Under the pieces are notes generated by a model. It was not told where the DNA came from. It was given only the letters and a program-made list of their open reading frames with translations, and did not search any database. Below are positions 1-11,540 of a stretch of 64,000 nucleotides of DNA, one piece after another. Position 1 is the first letter of the stretch; the number at the start of each line of letters is the position of its first letter. Origin of the DNA: Ashinkailepas kermadecensis (taxonomy: Eukaryota; Arthropoda; Thecostraca; Neolepadidae); contig JAOTOM010001541.1 of NCBI GenBank assembly GCA_034440615.1, positions 1 through 64,000 on the forward strand, read 5' to 3'. A program made the translations under genes and the position numbers.

Positions 1-1030
1 GACGCCTCCAGGATTACAAAGGAGGCCCCCAGGATTGAAAAGGAGGCCCCCAGGATTGAAAAGGAGGCCCCAGGATTGCAAAAGAGGCTCCCAGGATTGC
101 AAAGGAGGCCACCAGGATTTCAAAGGAGGACTCCAGGATTGCAAAGGAGGCCCTCAGGATTGCAAAGGAGGCCCCAGGATTGCAAAGTACGCCCCAGGAT
201 TACAAAGGAGGACTCCAGGATTGCAAAGGAGGCCCCCGGATCAAGGGGCCCCAGGAATGCAAAGGAGGCCCCAGGATTGCAAAGTAGGCCCCCAGGATTG
301 CAAAGGAGGCCCCCATGATTGCAAAGGAGGCCTCCAGGATTACAAAGGAGGCCCCCCAGGATTACAAAGGAGGCCCCCAGGATTGCAAAGGAGGCCCCAG
401 GATTGCAAAGGAGCCCCCCCCGGATTGCAAAGGATGCCCCAGGATTGCAAAGGAGGCCCCCACGATTACAAAGGAGGACTCCAGGATTGCAAAGGAGGCC
501 CTCAGGATTGCAAAGGAGGACACCAGGATTGCAAAGGAGGCCTCAGGATTGCAAAGGAGGCCCCATGATTACAAAGGAGGACTCCCGGATTGCAAAGGAG
601 GCCCTCAGGATTGCAAAGGAGGCCTCAGGATTGCAAAGGAGGCCCCATGATTACAAAGGAGGACTCCAGGATTGCAAAGGAGGCACCAGGATTGCAAAGG
701 AGGCCCCCAGGATTACAAAGGAGGACTCCAGGATTGCAAAGGAGACCCACAGGATTGCAAAAGGTGGCCTCCAGGATTGCAAAGGAGGCCCCAGGATTGA
801 ACAGGAGTCCCCTAGGATTGCAAAGGAGGCCCTCAGGATTGCGAAGGAAGCCCACAGGATTGTAAAGGAGGCCCCCAGGATTGCAAAAGCGGCCCCAGGA
901 TTGCAAAGGAGACCCCCATGATTGCAAAGGAGGCCCCCAGGATTACAAAGGAGGCCCCCAGGATTGCAAAGGAGGCCCTCAGGATTGCAAAGGAAGCCCC
1001 CAGGATTGCAAAGGAGGCCCCAATACGGGA
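1..1030. repeat. 20-bp purine-rich minisatellite
   Basis: Tandem array of a roughly 20-bp unit, consensus CAGGATTGCAAAGGAGGCCC, with some 50 imperfect copies. Variants include GATTACAAAG and GGACTCC in place of GGCCC. Length varies by one base between units, so all three forward frames stay open by chance; the long Lys/Gly/Pro/Gln-rich ORFs here are repeat translations, not genes. The array already runs at base 1, so its left boundary lies outside the window. Confidence 0.95.
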
Positions 1031-2010
1031 AGGGAGACCTCAGAAAATGAGAGAAGGCCCTAAGCCGGAAGAGAAAGCCAGTGGATATGAGATGAGGTTT
1101 CGGAGACGTAAAAGCAGTCCCCGAAACGGGTAAGGTTCCACCAAGATAGAAAAAGGATAATCCAGAAAAGTGGCAGGAAGCACCTAATTCGGAAGAGGAC
1201 GATATAAGATTGGAAAGAGACCCTATGATGCACGAGGAAGCCCCTAAATTAGGAGAGAATGGCCATTAGATAAGAGGGATGGCTCCCAGGCGAGAAAGAA
1301 GGCTTCAAGACGGGTAAGAAGGTCCCCAGGAAATGACAAGGTAACTGAGATAGGAAAGGTTGCGTGTAATTTGGAAGAGGAGCCACCTAAGAGAGAACAG
1401 GAGTCCACCAGGAGATAAGAGGCCAACCTTAAAATGGGAAAAGATAGAATCAAAACGCGGAACAGGAGGCCCCGAAGACGTGAGAGGAGGCCCCTAATTT
1501 GAAAAAGAAAGCCTCAAAAAGAAAAAGGAGGCCCCTGCCGGACTCGAGAGGTGTCCCTCGAGATGGAGTAGGAGGTCTCCAGGGCCGAATGAGGCCCCGA
1601 CGAACGGAAGGAATTCCCAGGAAATGAGAGAAGGCCCTTAAAATGGGAGTGGTAGGTAGCAGGTATGGAAGGAGGCGAGGTTTCCAAAATTGAAGATCCC
1701 CTCAAGACGGGTAAGCTTTGCGAGGACAAAGGAGGAGGCCCACGAGGCGTGGCAGGAGGCCCCTAATTTGGCAGATGATGCCCCTGGAACATGAGAGGAA
1801 GTCCCATGCCATGTTAAAGGGGCCCCAGGATGTGGGAGGAGGTCCTCCAAAACGGGAGAGGAGGACCATTGAATATGGAGGAGGGTAGGACGGACGAGAA
1901 GACGTCCAAAACCGGTAAAGAGGCTCCAGGAAATGAGACGAGACCCCTAAGACGCGAGAGGAGGTCTATAATTTGCTAGAAGCATCTGAAATGGCAGGAG
2001 TCGTGCCGGG
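1031..2010. repeat. Decayed purine-rich repeat debris
   Basis: No gene is visible. The words GAGGCCCC, AGGAGG, GAAATGAGA and AAGACGGGTAAG recur at irregular spacings of about 25-35 bp. This looks like an older, heavily mutated extension of the neighbouring minisatellite or a related longer-unit array. The strand bias is strongly A+G. Confidence 0.6.
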
Positions 2011-3870
2011 GTACTTGAAAATCACGACATGGGCCCAAAAAGATCCGGCCGGGGCCCCTGAAAATCTCGCTGAGCCTATGGGTACCAAAAAATGCACGCC
2101 CGGATCATGAAAATCACGCTAGGGACACGATAAGTCGTACCGTTCCCCAACAGTATCATTTAGACACAAATGAAGCCGGGGCAACGAAAAACAATCCGGA
2201 CATGGATCATCACTCCTGGGCCCCAAAAATGACACTAAAAGCATCCAAAACGTATTGGACACCCACAAAGTGTCGAGGTCGCTAAAACTCGCGCTAGGGA
2301 TCCAAGCAAATGACGTCGGGACACAAAAGATTACATTGGACTAAAAAAGTCGCGTCGCAACCTTCGAAAATCTCACTGGGGACCAAAAAAGTCGCTCCTG
2401 GACCCCAAAGGTTGCTGCTGCCCAAAAAATCAATTATCAACCGGAATGTCACTCTGCGCCCAAAAAAATCGGGTCAAAGTCCCCGCAAAACCCGTTGGAC
2501 ACTGGAAAAAAACGTGTCAGGGCACCGAAAAAAATCGCACCTGGAGACCGAAGAATCGTACCAGGACCCAAAAATATCACGCAAGGACCTATAGAAAAAA
2601 TAGAATTCCTTCGGTGGCCGCAGTGACATATCAAAGGGGCAAATGGCCCCTCCCTCCTAAGAGGGATATGCTCCCAAGAATCGAGCCGAGGCCCCCAAAA
2701 GTCGCGCTGGGACCACAAAAATTCGCGTCGGTCCACCAGAATTCGCGTAGGGGCTCAAAGTAAATACGTCGGGCCCCAGAAAACTCGCTCCGAGGCACGA
2801 AAATCTGCAACAGGAACCGCCAAGATCGCGTTGGGGTCACAGCTAAGTACAACGCGCCCCGCAAACTCGAACCGGTCCCACCAAATTTCGCGCTCGGACC
2901 CTCAATTCGGTAGTACCAAAAATTTCGCGCTCGGACCCATCGGTAGTACCAAAAATTTGGTCTGGGCATCAAAAATTAACGTCGGGGCTGCCAACAACTG
3001 GCGTCTATGGCCCCACATAGGCACCGTGTGACCCCCAAAGTCCCATCGGTATCCGAAGAATAAAGCCGGAGCCCTCCAAAATCAGGAGGATTGCAAAAAG
3101 TCAGGGTCAGGACAATGGTTCTGGAGCACCGAACATGTCATCAGATGCCTTGACAAATCGCGTACGGCATCGAAAAACATACCGGAGCTCGAAGAAAATC
3201 GAGGTGAGATACAAAAACATGGCACCAGGGACTCAAAAATCAGGGCGGGATTCGGAAGTTAAAGAAAATTCAGAAGAGATCCACAAAAATCGCGTTGAGT
3301 CCAGATAACTGGCGTTGGGTCCCGGAACCACGCGCCTGGGCGCGATAAGTCGCGCTGGGACCCAGAAAAATCGCACCGAAGCCTCAAAATCGTACTGGGG
3401 CCCCACAAATGTGTGTCAGAAGCCCCAAATAAACACAGCGGGACCCTAAGAGCACAACGGGGACCGAAAATGCGACTGGCCCTTCAAAGCGCAGTCTCGT
3501 AAAAAGCGGCAGGGTCCGAAAACATGCGTTGTAGCCATAACTATATATACCGGGAACACTAAAAAAAACAAAAAACAAAAACACCGGAAGCTCTCAACGC
3601 ACACAGGGGCCATATGACCGCACAAGGGCCTGAAAAGAGGCTGGGGCCGCAAAAAGCAACATGATCCCAAAACGAACAAAAATACCGGGCACTAAGTAAA
3701 CACATCGAGATCTTTGAAAGCGCCCCAACAACTAAAAAAAAATATTCGGGGCGCAAAAAAGCAACAAGACCCTAAAACGAGCAGGGGTTTCGAAAATGCG
3801 TTGGGCCTCTAACAAAAATGAATTGGAGCCTTAGGACACATCCGTAAACGAAGAAATACGAAACGGGTCC
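2011..3870. repeat. Degenerate array of AAAATCGCG / GGGACC words
   Basis: No gene. About every 20-35 bp the strand alternates a run of A followed by TCGCGCTGGGACC-like or GGGGCCC words, for example around 2340-2400, 2700-2760 and 3300-3400. The regular alternation suggests a very old minisatellite whose units have diverged almost beyond recognition. Short ORFs on either strand are incidental. Confidence 0.5.
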
Positions 3871-3892
3871 AAAGAAGTACACTCAGGCAGGG

Positions 3893-4260
3893 CTTCGGTT
3901 CGGTAGCCAACCTGGAAGCATGTTTAATCAAAGATATGAGGTGCATCAAAGCTCAGCGGGTATCCGCATTTCTTCACCATAAAATATGGTAAGAAGGGAA
4001 CTAATGATCGAATTTAATTAATCTAATTTTCGCAGCGAACGCCCATACGAAGCATTTTATCACGTCGGATATGGCGTAAGTCTATCATGTGGCAGCAATT
4101 AACAAAGCGTAGGAGGCCCAGCAGAATCCGTAGCATCGCACGAAGTGTGGCGAATGCGCCGAATGCGCAAGATGGGTGTGCACGTGCACTAACGTTGGCG
4201 TCGTGACGACCGGGCACTATGAACTGGAATGTCTGAAATTGGAAAATTTTACATTTTAAA
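3893..4260 (-). repeat. Dispersed repeat, copy A
   Basis: The reverse complement of this stretch aligns with 63480-63850. Shared words include CATTCGGCGCATTCGCCACA, GGCCTCCTACG, ACATGATAG and AATGCTTCGTATGGG. At its 3' end (3895-3955) it carries one diverged copy of the sequence that is tandemly repeated with a 74-bp period at the right end of the window (CTTTGATGCACCTCAT). A 97-codon ORF on the minus strand lies inside but is not conserved as a frame in the other copy. The family is unidentified. Confidence 0.75.
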
Positions 4261-6261
4261 GTGATTTGTGCAGGTGTAATTTCAGCAGTGCGAGGTGACT
4301 TATCAAGGAATACCAAAAGAATACATTTGAACAGGTTGTGGGAGCTAGGGTTGAAATCCGACGAATCAGAAACGATAGTGGTAGATTAGGCCCGTCCACA
4401 GGATAATTCAGTTGATCACTAATTATTTTATTTAAAAAGTTCCCCTTTGACAAAATAGTGGTCGAAATCGGAAGACTTTATTCAGTAGTTGGACCCCCTC
4501 CATATACGTTTGCCCCCTCCCCTTGACGCAAATATGGGTGCGTCACTGGTCTCTAAATAATTTTCAGAACTTACGCCCATGGAGCAAAGCCAACATTGCG
4601 GGGGTAAATTCCCCCTCACAAGCATACAAAACAACACCGATGCCCCATATTAAATGGGAGGAATGATGTTTTAAAATGTATTTTCTTCCTACAAAGTTGT
4701 CTTCTGTGATTACAGCCTGCATGATTAGAGCTTCCCAGCTTCAGTACCTTCTCAACGACATAATTTACAAAACGGTACAGCACAGCGATAACCATGGGCG
4801 TGCTGGCGTGGTATTCGAAGGTTTTGCATTATTTATGCATTGTCATTGTTACATTGTTGCATTGCCATTGATGCATGGTTGTTCAATGCTTGTTCTTGCC
4901 GTGAATTTATTCGCGGAGTATTTATCATTTTAGCTTCTGTGCCAAGTGCCTTGCAGCCAGCACCAAATGTTATGAAAAAAATTAATAAATCCCTAAGATA
5001 ACGATCAGAAAACCAATTCAATCCACTTCTCGTTGTCACCTTCGCGAAATTATTGTCCTGGGACTGAGAAATGATCGTTTAAGTTTGTTTATGAGATCAA
5101 GCTGGTGGGAATGACTAACAGTAGTGATGAACCTAGCTATATTCAGTTAAACTTGGTGAACAAAGAAGTGGGTTGATCAATGGGAGATATCTTTAAGATA
5201 TGCTCAGCACGAGCCCCACCAGCTCGCTACAATCTAGAAGCCAGCGGGAAGATTCTTCTCGTCGATAAAGCATAAAGATATTGGTTTGTTTTGGCACTGA
5301 CGTATTTATCTACATTTGCTTATTTATACCCTGGTATGGCTCGGTTCTCAGCGAAAAAAAAAGATTCTTGTTATTGCGCTTTGCGTAAATTATATACCAT
5401 GCCAAGAACAAACAAGACATCAATATGAAATCATGTTCCCATTCGGGAACCATACTAAGAGCCTAAAAAGCAAGAGGAGGCCCTAACACAGTGGAGGCCC
5501 CTTTTCGGGGAGCAGGAGGCCCCCTATCAACATTGCCCCCCCTGGAAGAATTTCGTGGCGACGCCACTGAATGTCATATGTCACACGTAATGGCACATTT
5601 CATACGTCATGAGAACTTCCACCTACCATTGACTGCATCGCCCCATTCTATTCGCTCTAAGATGACATGGAACCACATGGTTTGTCAAAGTGCTCCGCTG
5701 ATCTTCATCTAAACGAAATCAAGTTTCTATGCATTTACGGTAGTGGTTTCGACACAATGGCGAGAAAGTACAAACACTTTTCCAGTCAATCATTCAGTAT
5801 CACAGCCGTTTCATCAGGAATCTGTCTGAGAAGTCTTATCTTGGGGTAGCGGCATGTTGTCCCAAAATATGGCCGATGAGGAATTTTCTTAATTTATTCG
5901 ATCTTGGCCCTAAAAATTACCATATTTGCCAACCACTGGGAATGTCAGGGGAGGGGAAGATGAATTCCCCTCCAGTTATGCTAGGTCGTGTCCCTGCCCT
6001 ATGTTGCTCCCCATGCTTAAACCGGAAGACATCCGTGTGCACTAGTATCACAGAATCCGTGCCATCACCAAATGTCCCTGGTCAAAGGTCAATTGCTATT
6101 CATAGCCTCCTGGTAACGAATGAAATCGTAATGTGGCCGTGCCACAGACGGCCCAGAGAGCTTAATATGCTCGGTGCAGCACCGTGTGACCACCCTCGAC
6201 TGAGATGTCGCCTCAGAGAATTACCCGACGGCGGTATCCGCGGGTTAGGTAAGGCGTCTAA
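4261..6261. other. Unassigned DNA, no gene recognised
   Basis: AT-rich, apparently non-coding sequence with only short, uncharacteristic ORFs. Around 5470-5540 there is a small island of GGAGGCCCC words like those at the window's left end. 6180-6260 is GC-richer and may belong to the LINE fragment that follows. Nothing else is recognised. Confidence 0.5.
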
Positions 6262-6674
6262 GTGCAGCTAATGCATCTTTACAAACGGCCTGCGCTGATA
6301 ATTCACGTAGCTCTGGGCAGACTGCTTGGGACCTGGAGGGCCTCGCGTGCTCCCCACCCAGGAGTGTATCCAGAACATAGTGTTGGAAACGCTCAGCTAC
6401 AAACTGTGGAAGACGAAACGTTCGCTATGAGCGTGTATCGTGCATCGTGTGTCGAAACACTTCTAAACATTTTCAACCATCTCTGGCAACAAGGCAACTT
6501 CCCGGTAGCCTGGCGAGAAGCAGTAGTTATACCAGTGTTAAAGCCTGGCAAAAGCGGATCGGAACCACTTCGTGCTGATGCAAGTTAATAGAAATATTAA
6601 TATCTACCAGATTACCGTAGTTTTTTTTATAGAAGTGCATGACTTTTTTAGATGCACAGTGCGGTTTTAGGAAG
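6262..6674 (+). pseudogene. I/Jockey-type LINE reverse transcriptase fragment
   Basis: The first half of the frame at 6262-6588 is not recognisable, but its last 50 residues read like the start of an RT domain: LLNIFNHLWQQGNFPVAWRE, then VVIPVLKPGK. The 'NxxWxxGxFPxxWKxAxVIPIxKPGK' pattern is typical of Jockey/I-clade ORF2 proteins. The similarity continues past the stop as LIEILISTRLP near 6580-6616 and as QCGFRK near 6658-6675, matching the 'LxKLLExxIxxRL...QxGFRxGRS' block, with stops and frameshifts between. The fragment ends abruptly at 6674, where the foldback element begins. It is a short dead remnant. Confidence 0.75.
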
Positions 6675-6942
6675 ATATCATGTTATTTATTGCATATGTT
6701 GTGCACTGTACTGCAAGCGACATATTCAGAATTCCGTGGGGATAAAGTATTTCTTCACGCTGATACCATCGAACTATTTTACCATGCAAAGATTTTACTT
6801 TATATGAAGCAATATAAAGTAAAATCTTTGTATGGTGAAATAGTTGGATGGTATCAGCGTGAAGAAATACTTTATCCCCACGGAATTCTGAATATGTCGC
6901 TTGCAGTACAGTGCACAACATATGCAATAAATAATATGATAT
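6675..6942. repeat. Near-perfect 130-bp-arm palindrome
   Basis: Bases 6675-6805 are the reverse complement of 6812-6942 with only a handful of mismatches, around a spacer of about 6 bp. The sequence could extrude a large cruciform. Overlapping ORFs on both strands here encode nearly the same peptide because of the symmetry and are not genes. In the second copy of the element (49085-49285) only the innermost part is still mirrored. Confidence 0.92.
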
Positions 6943-7067
6943 CATGCAACACATTCCTTGCGCCCTAAAACATGTGATTCTCAATGAAGTAGATGCAATT
7001 TAATCAAGTAACTAATTGACTTGTCAATGAATCTGAATTAAGCAAGCAAGTGCCTCCCTCTGACTTG

Positions 7068-7300
7068 CCTCCTCGGTAGCTTAGTTGGCTAGAGCGCTGT
7101 CGTGCACCCGTCTCCGCTGTCCTGGCAATGCTGGGTTCGAGTCGCTTCGCGTGCTCGCTTTTAGTCCTCGGCTGGGAGGGTCAGTTGACAATTGGCACAA
7201 TAAGGTCGAGAGCGAGCTGCCGCGGTCGCCGTGTCGGTGTATTGACGGCACGTGAAGCGCTTTGCCAAATTTAGACTGTAAAACTGTAATTCATAGAATC
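7068..7300 (+). repeat. tRNA-derived SINE module
   Basis: The head resembles a tRNA with internal RNA polymerase III promoter boxes: an A box near 7076-7096 (TAGCTTAGTTGGCTAGAGCG) and a B box near 7133-7144 (GGGTTCGAGTC). A roughly 160-bp body with GCTGGGAGGGTCAGTTG and ACGGCACGTGAAGCGCTTTG follows. A copy on the minus strand lies at 48765-48985, in the same relative place inside the second foldback element. The module is therefore either an old insertion amplified with the element or a constitutive part of it. Lack of an acceptor-stem match argues against a functional tRNA gene. Confidence 0.75.
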
Positions 7301-7870
7301 ATGGCTAGGGTTCACGAAACCAGCTCTTCTTATCAATTGGATCCTGGTTCATAAAGCCACCCCAGCAAGAGTTCGAACCACATTTCTAAAACGCATAAAT
7401 GTTGGACATTCTATTATTATTTTGGGGCCAGAGAATACTTCATTGACATCATAAACCTCCCATCTCCTTTCGCTACATCTTTGCAACTGAGCTTTTTCCA
7501 ACTTTTCCTGCTCATTCTGTATTGCTGGAGTCAGAAATCCGCAGCTATCAATTGTTGCTTATCGACAGAAGTCCAGTAACCTGCTCGTTTAACTGCCAAT
7601 GTTGTTTCGCCGACAGAGGAATGCAAGGCGGGAACAGGGAAGACCCGTGTTTACCACTGCATGGCTGCAGGGCAAATGGTCGCGTGACACGCGAATCCTA
7701 TGGCTCGGACGCTGGCCGGTGGCGAAGCTGGTAGAGTGTCACGCAACTCATAACTGTGAAACGGCGCAGCCTACCAGTAATTTTTGGTGTGCAGCGTCAC
7801 AGCCTACGTTCCTAGTGAGCCAGCCATGCTAAGGGTACCCCGAATATCCCACCGAAAGCGAGTGTACCTA

Positions 7871-8189
7871 CTTGGAAAATGGTAACCTATGTGTATTTTT
7901 ATCATATGAGACAAATACAACATATAGCACAGATAAACATAAGCCATGGATACATCTTAAAATAGACACAGATACCAGCAAAATGGTACAGAAACAGTAA
8001 ATTACTACAATTTAACATAAGCTCATGATAATGACAACCCCAAGCAAAATTGTTGTGTTTTTGCAGCGAACACATAATATTCCATTGTGTGACATCATGT
8101 GGAATCTATAATCGGTGTCTCCACAGCAGGTCAGTGTTTACCTACAATCACACAAAATTGGCAGCAATGACTGTGAAAACAAAGCAAAT
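7871..8189. other. Unassigned AT-rich spacer
   Basis: Between the foldback element and the CR1-like LINE. No gene, repeat unit or RNA gene recognised. It may include unrecognised 5' sequence of the LINE. Confidence 0.4.
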
Positions 8190-10070
8190 TACACAGTTCG
8201 ACAACTATGTAATGTAACTGAGTTAAACCTCAAATCATATAAAATAGCTAGAAATAAAGTTAGGTGTGTTAGGGCATCTAAAAGACTGGTTGGAATCAAA
8301 TTAGCTTGAAAATGTTCAACAGGTAATGCTAAGAGATTCTTTAGCTTCTACAAATTTAAGGCTAAAAAGTGTAATGTACGACCACTGGAGGTCGTACACT
8401 AATCAAATAGTGGCTGATGATTGTGATATTATGGAATCCATAAGCAAGCAAGTCCCATCAGTCTTTACTAAAGATAATTATGGTACAAAAGAAACAACTG
8501 AAGCTTATGCCGTGACAGGTGATAGGCTGGAGGATCTTACAATATCTACAGAATCTGTAGAAAAGCAGTTGCAGAACATAAAATATAATAAAGCTTCTGG
8601 ACCAGATGATATATATGCTAGGATCTTAGTAGAGTGTACTAAACCTTTAGCAGTTCCCCTATGTATAATTTTCAGGCGGTCCATGGAATATTCTGAAGTA
8701 CCTGAAGATTGGAGAAATGCAAACATAGTACCCATTTTCAAAAAGGGTAGTATGAAGTGTATAGGAAACTACAGGCCAGTCAGTTTGACCTCAATAGTTT
8801 GCAAGGTACTGGAAAATCTGGTTAAACAGAATATTCAGATTCATCTTGATAGGAACAACCTTTTAAGGGATGCTCAACATGGATTTTGATCTTAAAGGTC
8901 TTATTTAACTAACCTATTGGAGTTCATGGAGTATGTTACTAAAGAAGTAGACAATCAAAGCAGGATGAATGTTGTGTACTTGGACTTTAGCAAAGCTTTT
9001 GATAAAGTTCCACATGGGAGGCTAGTTCATCAACTGCAGCAACATGGGATTGTTGGAAAAGTTCTAGGTTGTATTGAAGCATGGTTGAGGGGAAGGAAAC
9101 AAAGGGTAGTGTTAAATGGATGTAAATCTGATTGGAAGGATGTTCTGAGTGAAGTACCACAGGGCTCTGTTCTAGGGCCACTTCTCTTGACCACCTTTGT
9201 GAATAACATTGAGGTAGGGCTGAGGAATAGAGTGTTCAAATTTGCTAATGACATGAAGCTGGTAGGAGTGGCAAACAGTAGTGATCACTCTAGTAATATT
9301 CAAATAGACTTGGAGAACCTAAATAAGCGGGCTGATCAATGGCAGATGTCTTTTAACTATGCTAAGGGTAAGGCTATGCATCTGGGGTCTGGGGGTGAGA
9401 CTTTCAGATATACAATGGGAGGGAGGGAACTGTATGTTATTCAAGAGGAAATAGACTTCTGAAAGAGGTGTGTTGGTTTCAAAAGACCTTAAAGCAGAAA
9501 AACAATGGATCTCAGCTAGGAACAGGGCACTCAGAATGCTGGGACTTATTAATAGAAATGTGAGATATAACAGAAAGGAAGTCATGAAAAAACTGTAGTT
9601 AGAATATATGCGACCCCACTTGGAATATTCTGTACAAGCATGGAGCCCCTACCTAGAAAAAGATATAGATATGTTAGAAAGAGTGCAGCGCAAAGCAACT
9701 AGACTCATCAGTGGAATAGGTAACTTAGAGTATTGAGAAAGGCTTGTGACATTAGATATGTACTCACTCAAGTATAGAAGATTAAGGAGGGACATGATTG
9801 AAATGTACAAAATTGTTAAAGGGCTAGATCAGGTCAATTTGAATGATGCTCTTCAGTTGAGAGTATCACATAGGGGTCATCAATTCAGGTTAGACAAGTG
9901 GAGGTGTAGGACAGTTAAGCGACAACAGGTCTTCAGTCAAAGGGTTGTTGATCAGTGGAATAGGCTGCCTGCTGGTTTTGTGGGGGTCCTCATTGAATGT
10001 ATTTAAAGTAGGGTGGACAAGTTTTTAACCCATCCCCTGAAAAGGGAATAAAATCAACCCATTTCATTAA
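8190..10070 (+). pseudogene. CR1-like LINE, 5'-truncated and broken ORF2
   Basis: An RT of the CR1/L2 type can be followed through several frames. 8326-8889 carries the fingers, including FKKGSMKCIGNYRPVSLTS; 8917-9462 the palm, with VVYLDFSKAFDKVPH and PQGSVLGPLL; 9590-9780 the thumb, with LEYSVQAWSP and LERVQRKATRLI; 9746-10006 the C-terminal tail, with HRGHQFRL and RVVDQWNRLP. Breaks include TGA and TAA codons just after QHGF (near 8887), a frameshift near 9460, and stops near 9597 and 9735. The catalytic (Y/F)ADD box reads FAND at about 9241-9252, so a metal-binding aspartate is lost. The endonuclease part is absent or unrecognisable. It is a dead, 5'-truncated copy. Confidence 0.9.
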
Positions 10071-11189
10071 AACATTAAAGTTTACGCTCGATCAAGTTCT
10101 TTTGCACTCATATTTATCTTACGCAGTCTTTGTGCATCTTCAGATAAATCGCTTCATCAAGTAATCCGCCTGGTGGGTGTGCGATTCAGGATGTCTTCGC
10201 TGCTCCAGAGGATAGTGTGGTGCCAAACATAAACAACTTGGTAATACAAATGGGTGGTATACCACTGATGACAGCCGCTAATGAGCTGGAAGCGCTTGTT
10301 GCGCTCACACTCACTTTCTCAGTGTTTCACTTCGCCTTTCCGAGGAAGGTTTCTTCACCGTTGTTTTTCGTTCAACGACATGGTCTGGACATTGACTATG
10401 GAGTACGCCCTTCCATGAAATGTCTTAGGTTCATTCAGCAGCTATGAGACGTGAAGGACAGCCAGCAGAACTTGTCCGAGGCATAATTTAGTTGTTTATG
10501 GCGGTGAACCGTCCTTGGAGGCTAAGATTCAACGTTCAGCATCTGTGATTTAAACACAAGTGGTATGTTTTATTGATCATGGGGTGCATCGTCGGAGGTG
10601 GGGCTGGGGGGGGTGGTGCTGATCTAAGGTGTTCTGAAGAAGTGTTTTGTTTTGGAGTTGCAGGAGTGATGAATACTCTCTGTGATAACTTGTGATTTTC
10701 TGTGAAGTGCATTAGGGCTATGTGAACCTTATAATACAGAGTTGTTCACATGACTGCCTGTGCTGTATGTGGTCGTGTTGAAGGAGTTTCATGCGGCCAG
10801 GCGTCTGCTGGACTGTGAATCAAGCCGGGGAAATGTGACCACATGAAGGGTTGTCACAAATTGTCACATTGTAATCGGGGCAATGAGTTTCCTAGTGGCT
10901 TCTCTAGAGTTTCAGGGTGTCATTTTTATATAAATATTTGCTTGCAACGTCTCGCTAAACACGCGACGGCCATTAAACATCAGCACTTGTGCTTTGCTTG
11001 CTTGTTTTGCTGTGTTTGTGTATGAAAGTGGTACTAATCGTAGCACTATGGAAGATGCATGAATGCTAATTGTAAAATCCATATGGTTCTTCGAGACGAT
11101 AGGTCGTTTAGAATTATCCAATAGATTCTACAACTAGTATATGTGCATTTGTCAAGGGTTCTACGATAAGTACTATTGTCGTTTTCCTG
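10071..11189. other. Unassigned DNA
   Basis: No gene recognised. Starts with the likely 3' end of the CR1 copy (about 10071-10080). The rest has only short ORFs without recognisable domains. Confidence 0.4.
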
Positions 11190-11540
11190 AGATGCTTGGA
11201 TTAGCGTCAAGGTACTAGAAAGAGTACCTAAGCAACTCAGTACCTTGGAAGTACTACCATCAGAGCCATTGCTGGTGTTTATTTAGCACCCATGATACTA
11301 ATTTGGTGCTAGTCTTACCCTAGTACCCTACGGGGGCTGAAATATGTGGTTAGCATGATACGGGTACTAGGATATTAGCACCATGCTAGCATCAAGGTAC
11401 TAGCTGCATGGTACTACAGGTAGCGCCATGGGCACTGCGATAAGAATCTAAATTTTACAGGGGCGGTGCTGGTAGCACCATCTAGGGTGTTTAAAAAGCA
11501 CCTGATGGGTGCTGGTTTTTGCTGCACCGATTAGCACGCA
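11190..11540. repeat. Cluster of GGTACT/AGTACC and GGTGCT/AGCACC words
   Basis: Within 350 bp the hexamers AGTACC, GGTACT, GTACTAG, TAGCACC and GGTGCT occur many times on both strands, so that many short inverted pairs are possible. There is no clear fixed period. It could be a decayed palindromic minisatellite or the subterminal region of a transposon. No ORF of note. Confidence 0.6.

Larger units (their letters stand above)
6675..7870 (+). mobile_element. Partial foldback / long-TIR element, copy 1
   Basis: Closely related to the complete element at 48172-49876, in opposite overall orientation of its internal part. From left to right it has a large palindrome (6675-6942), a linker (6943-7065), a tRNA-derived SINE-like module (7068-7300) and one terminal inverted-repeat arm (about 7300-7870) ending in CCGAAAGCGAGTGTAC. 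The left terminal arm seen in the other copy is missing; the palindrome abuts the RT fragment directly. No transposase is present, so it is non-autonomous. Confidence 0.8.

Noticed and set aside
35..1063. Overlapping Lys/Gln/Gly-rich ORFs at the left end
   Set aside because: Repeat translations of the 20-bp minisatellite.
7068..7150. Functional tRNA gene
   Set aside because: A- and B-box-like sequences are present, but the ends do not pair as an acceptor stem, and the same sequence recurs in a transposon; a SINE-type module fits better.
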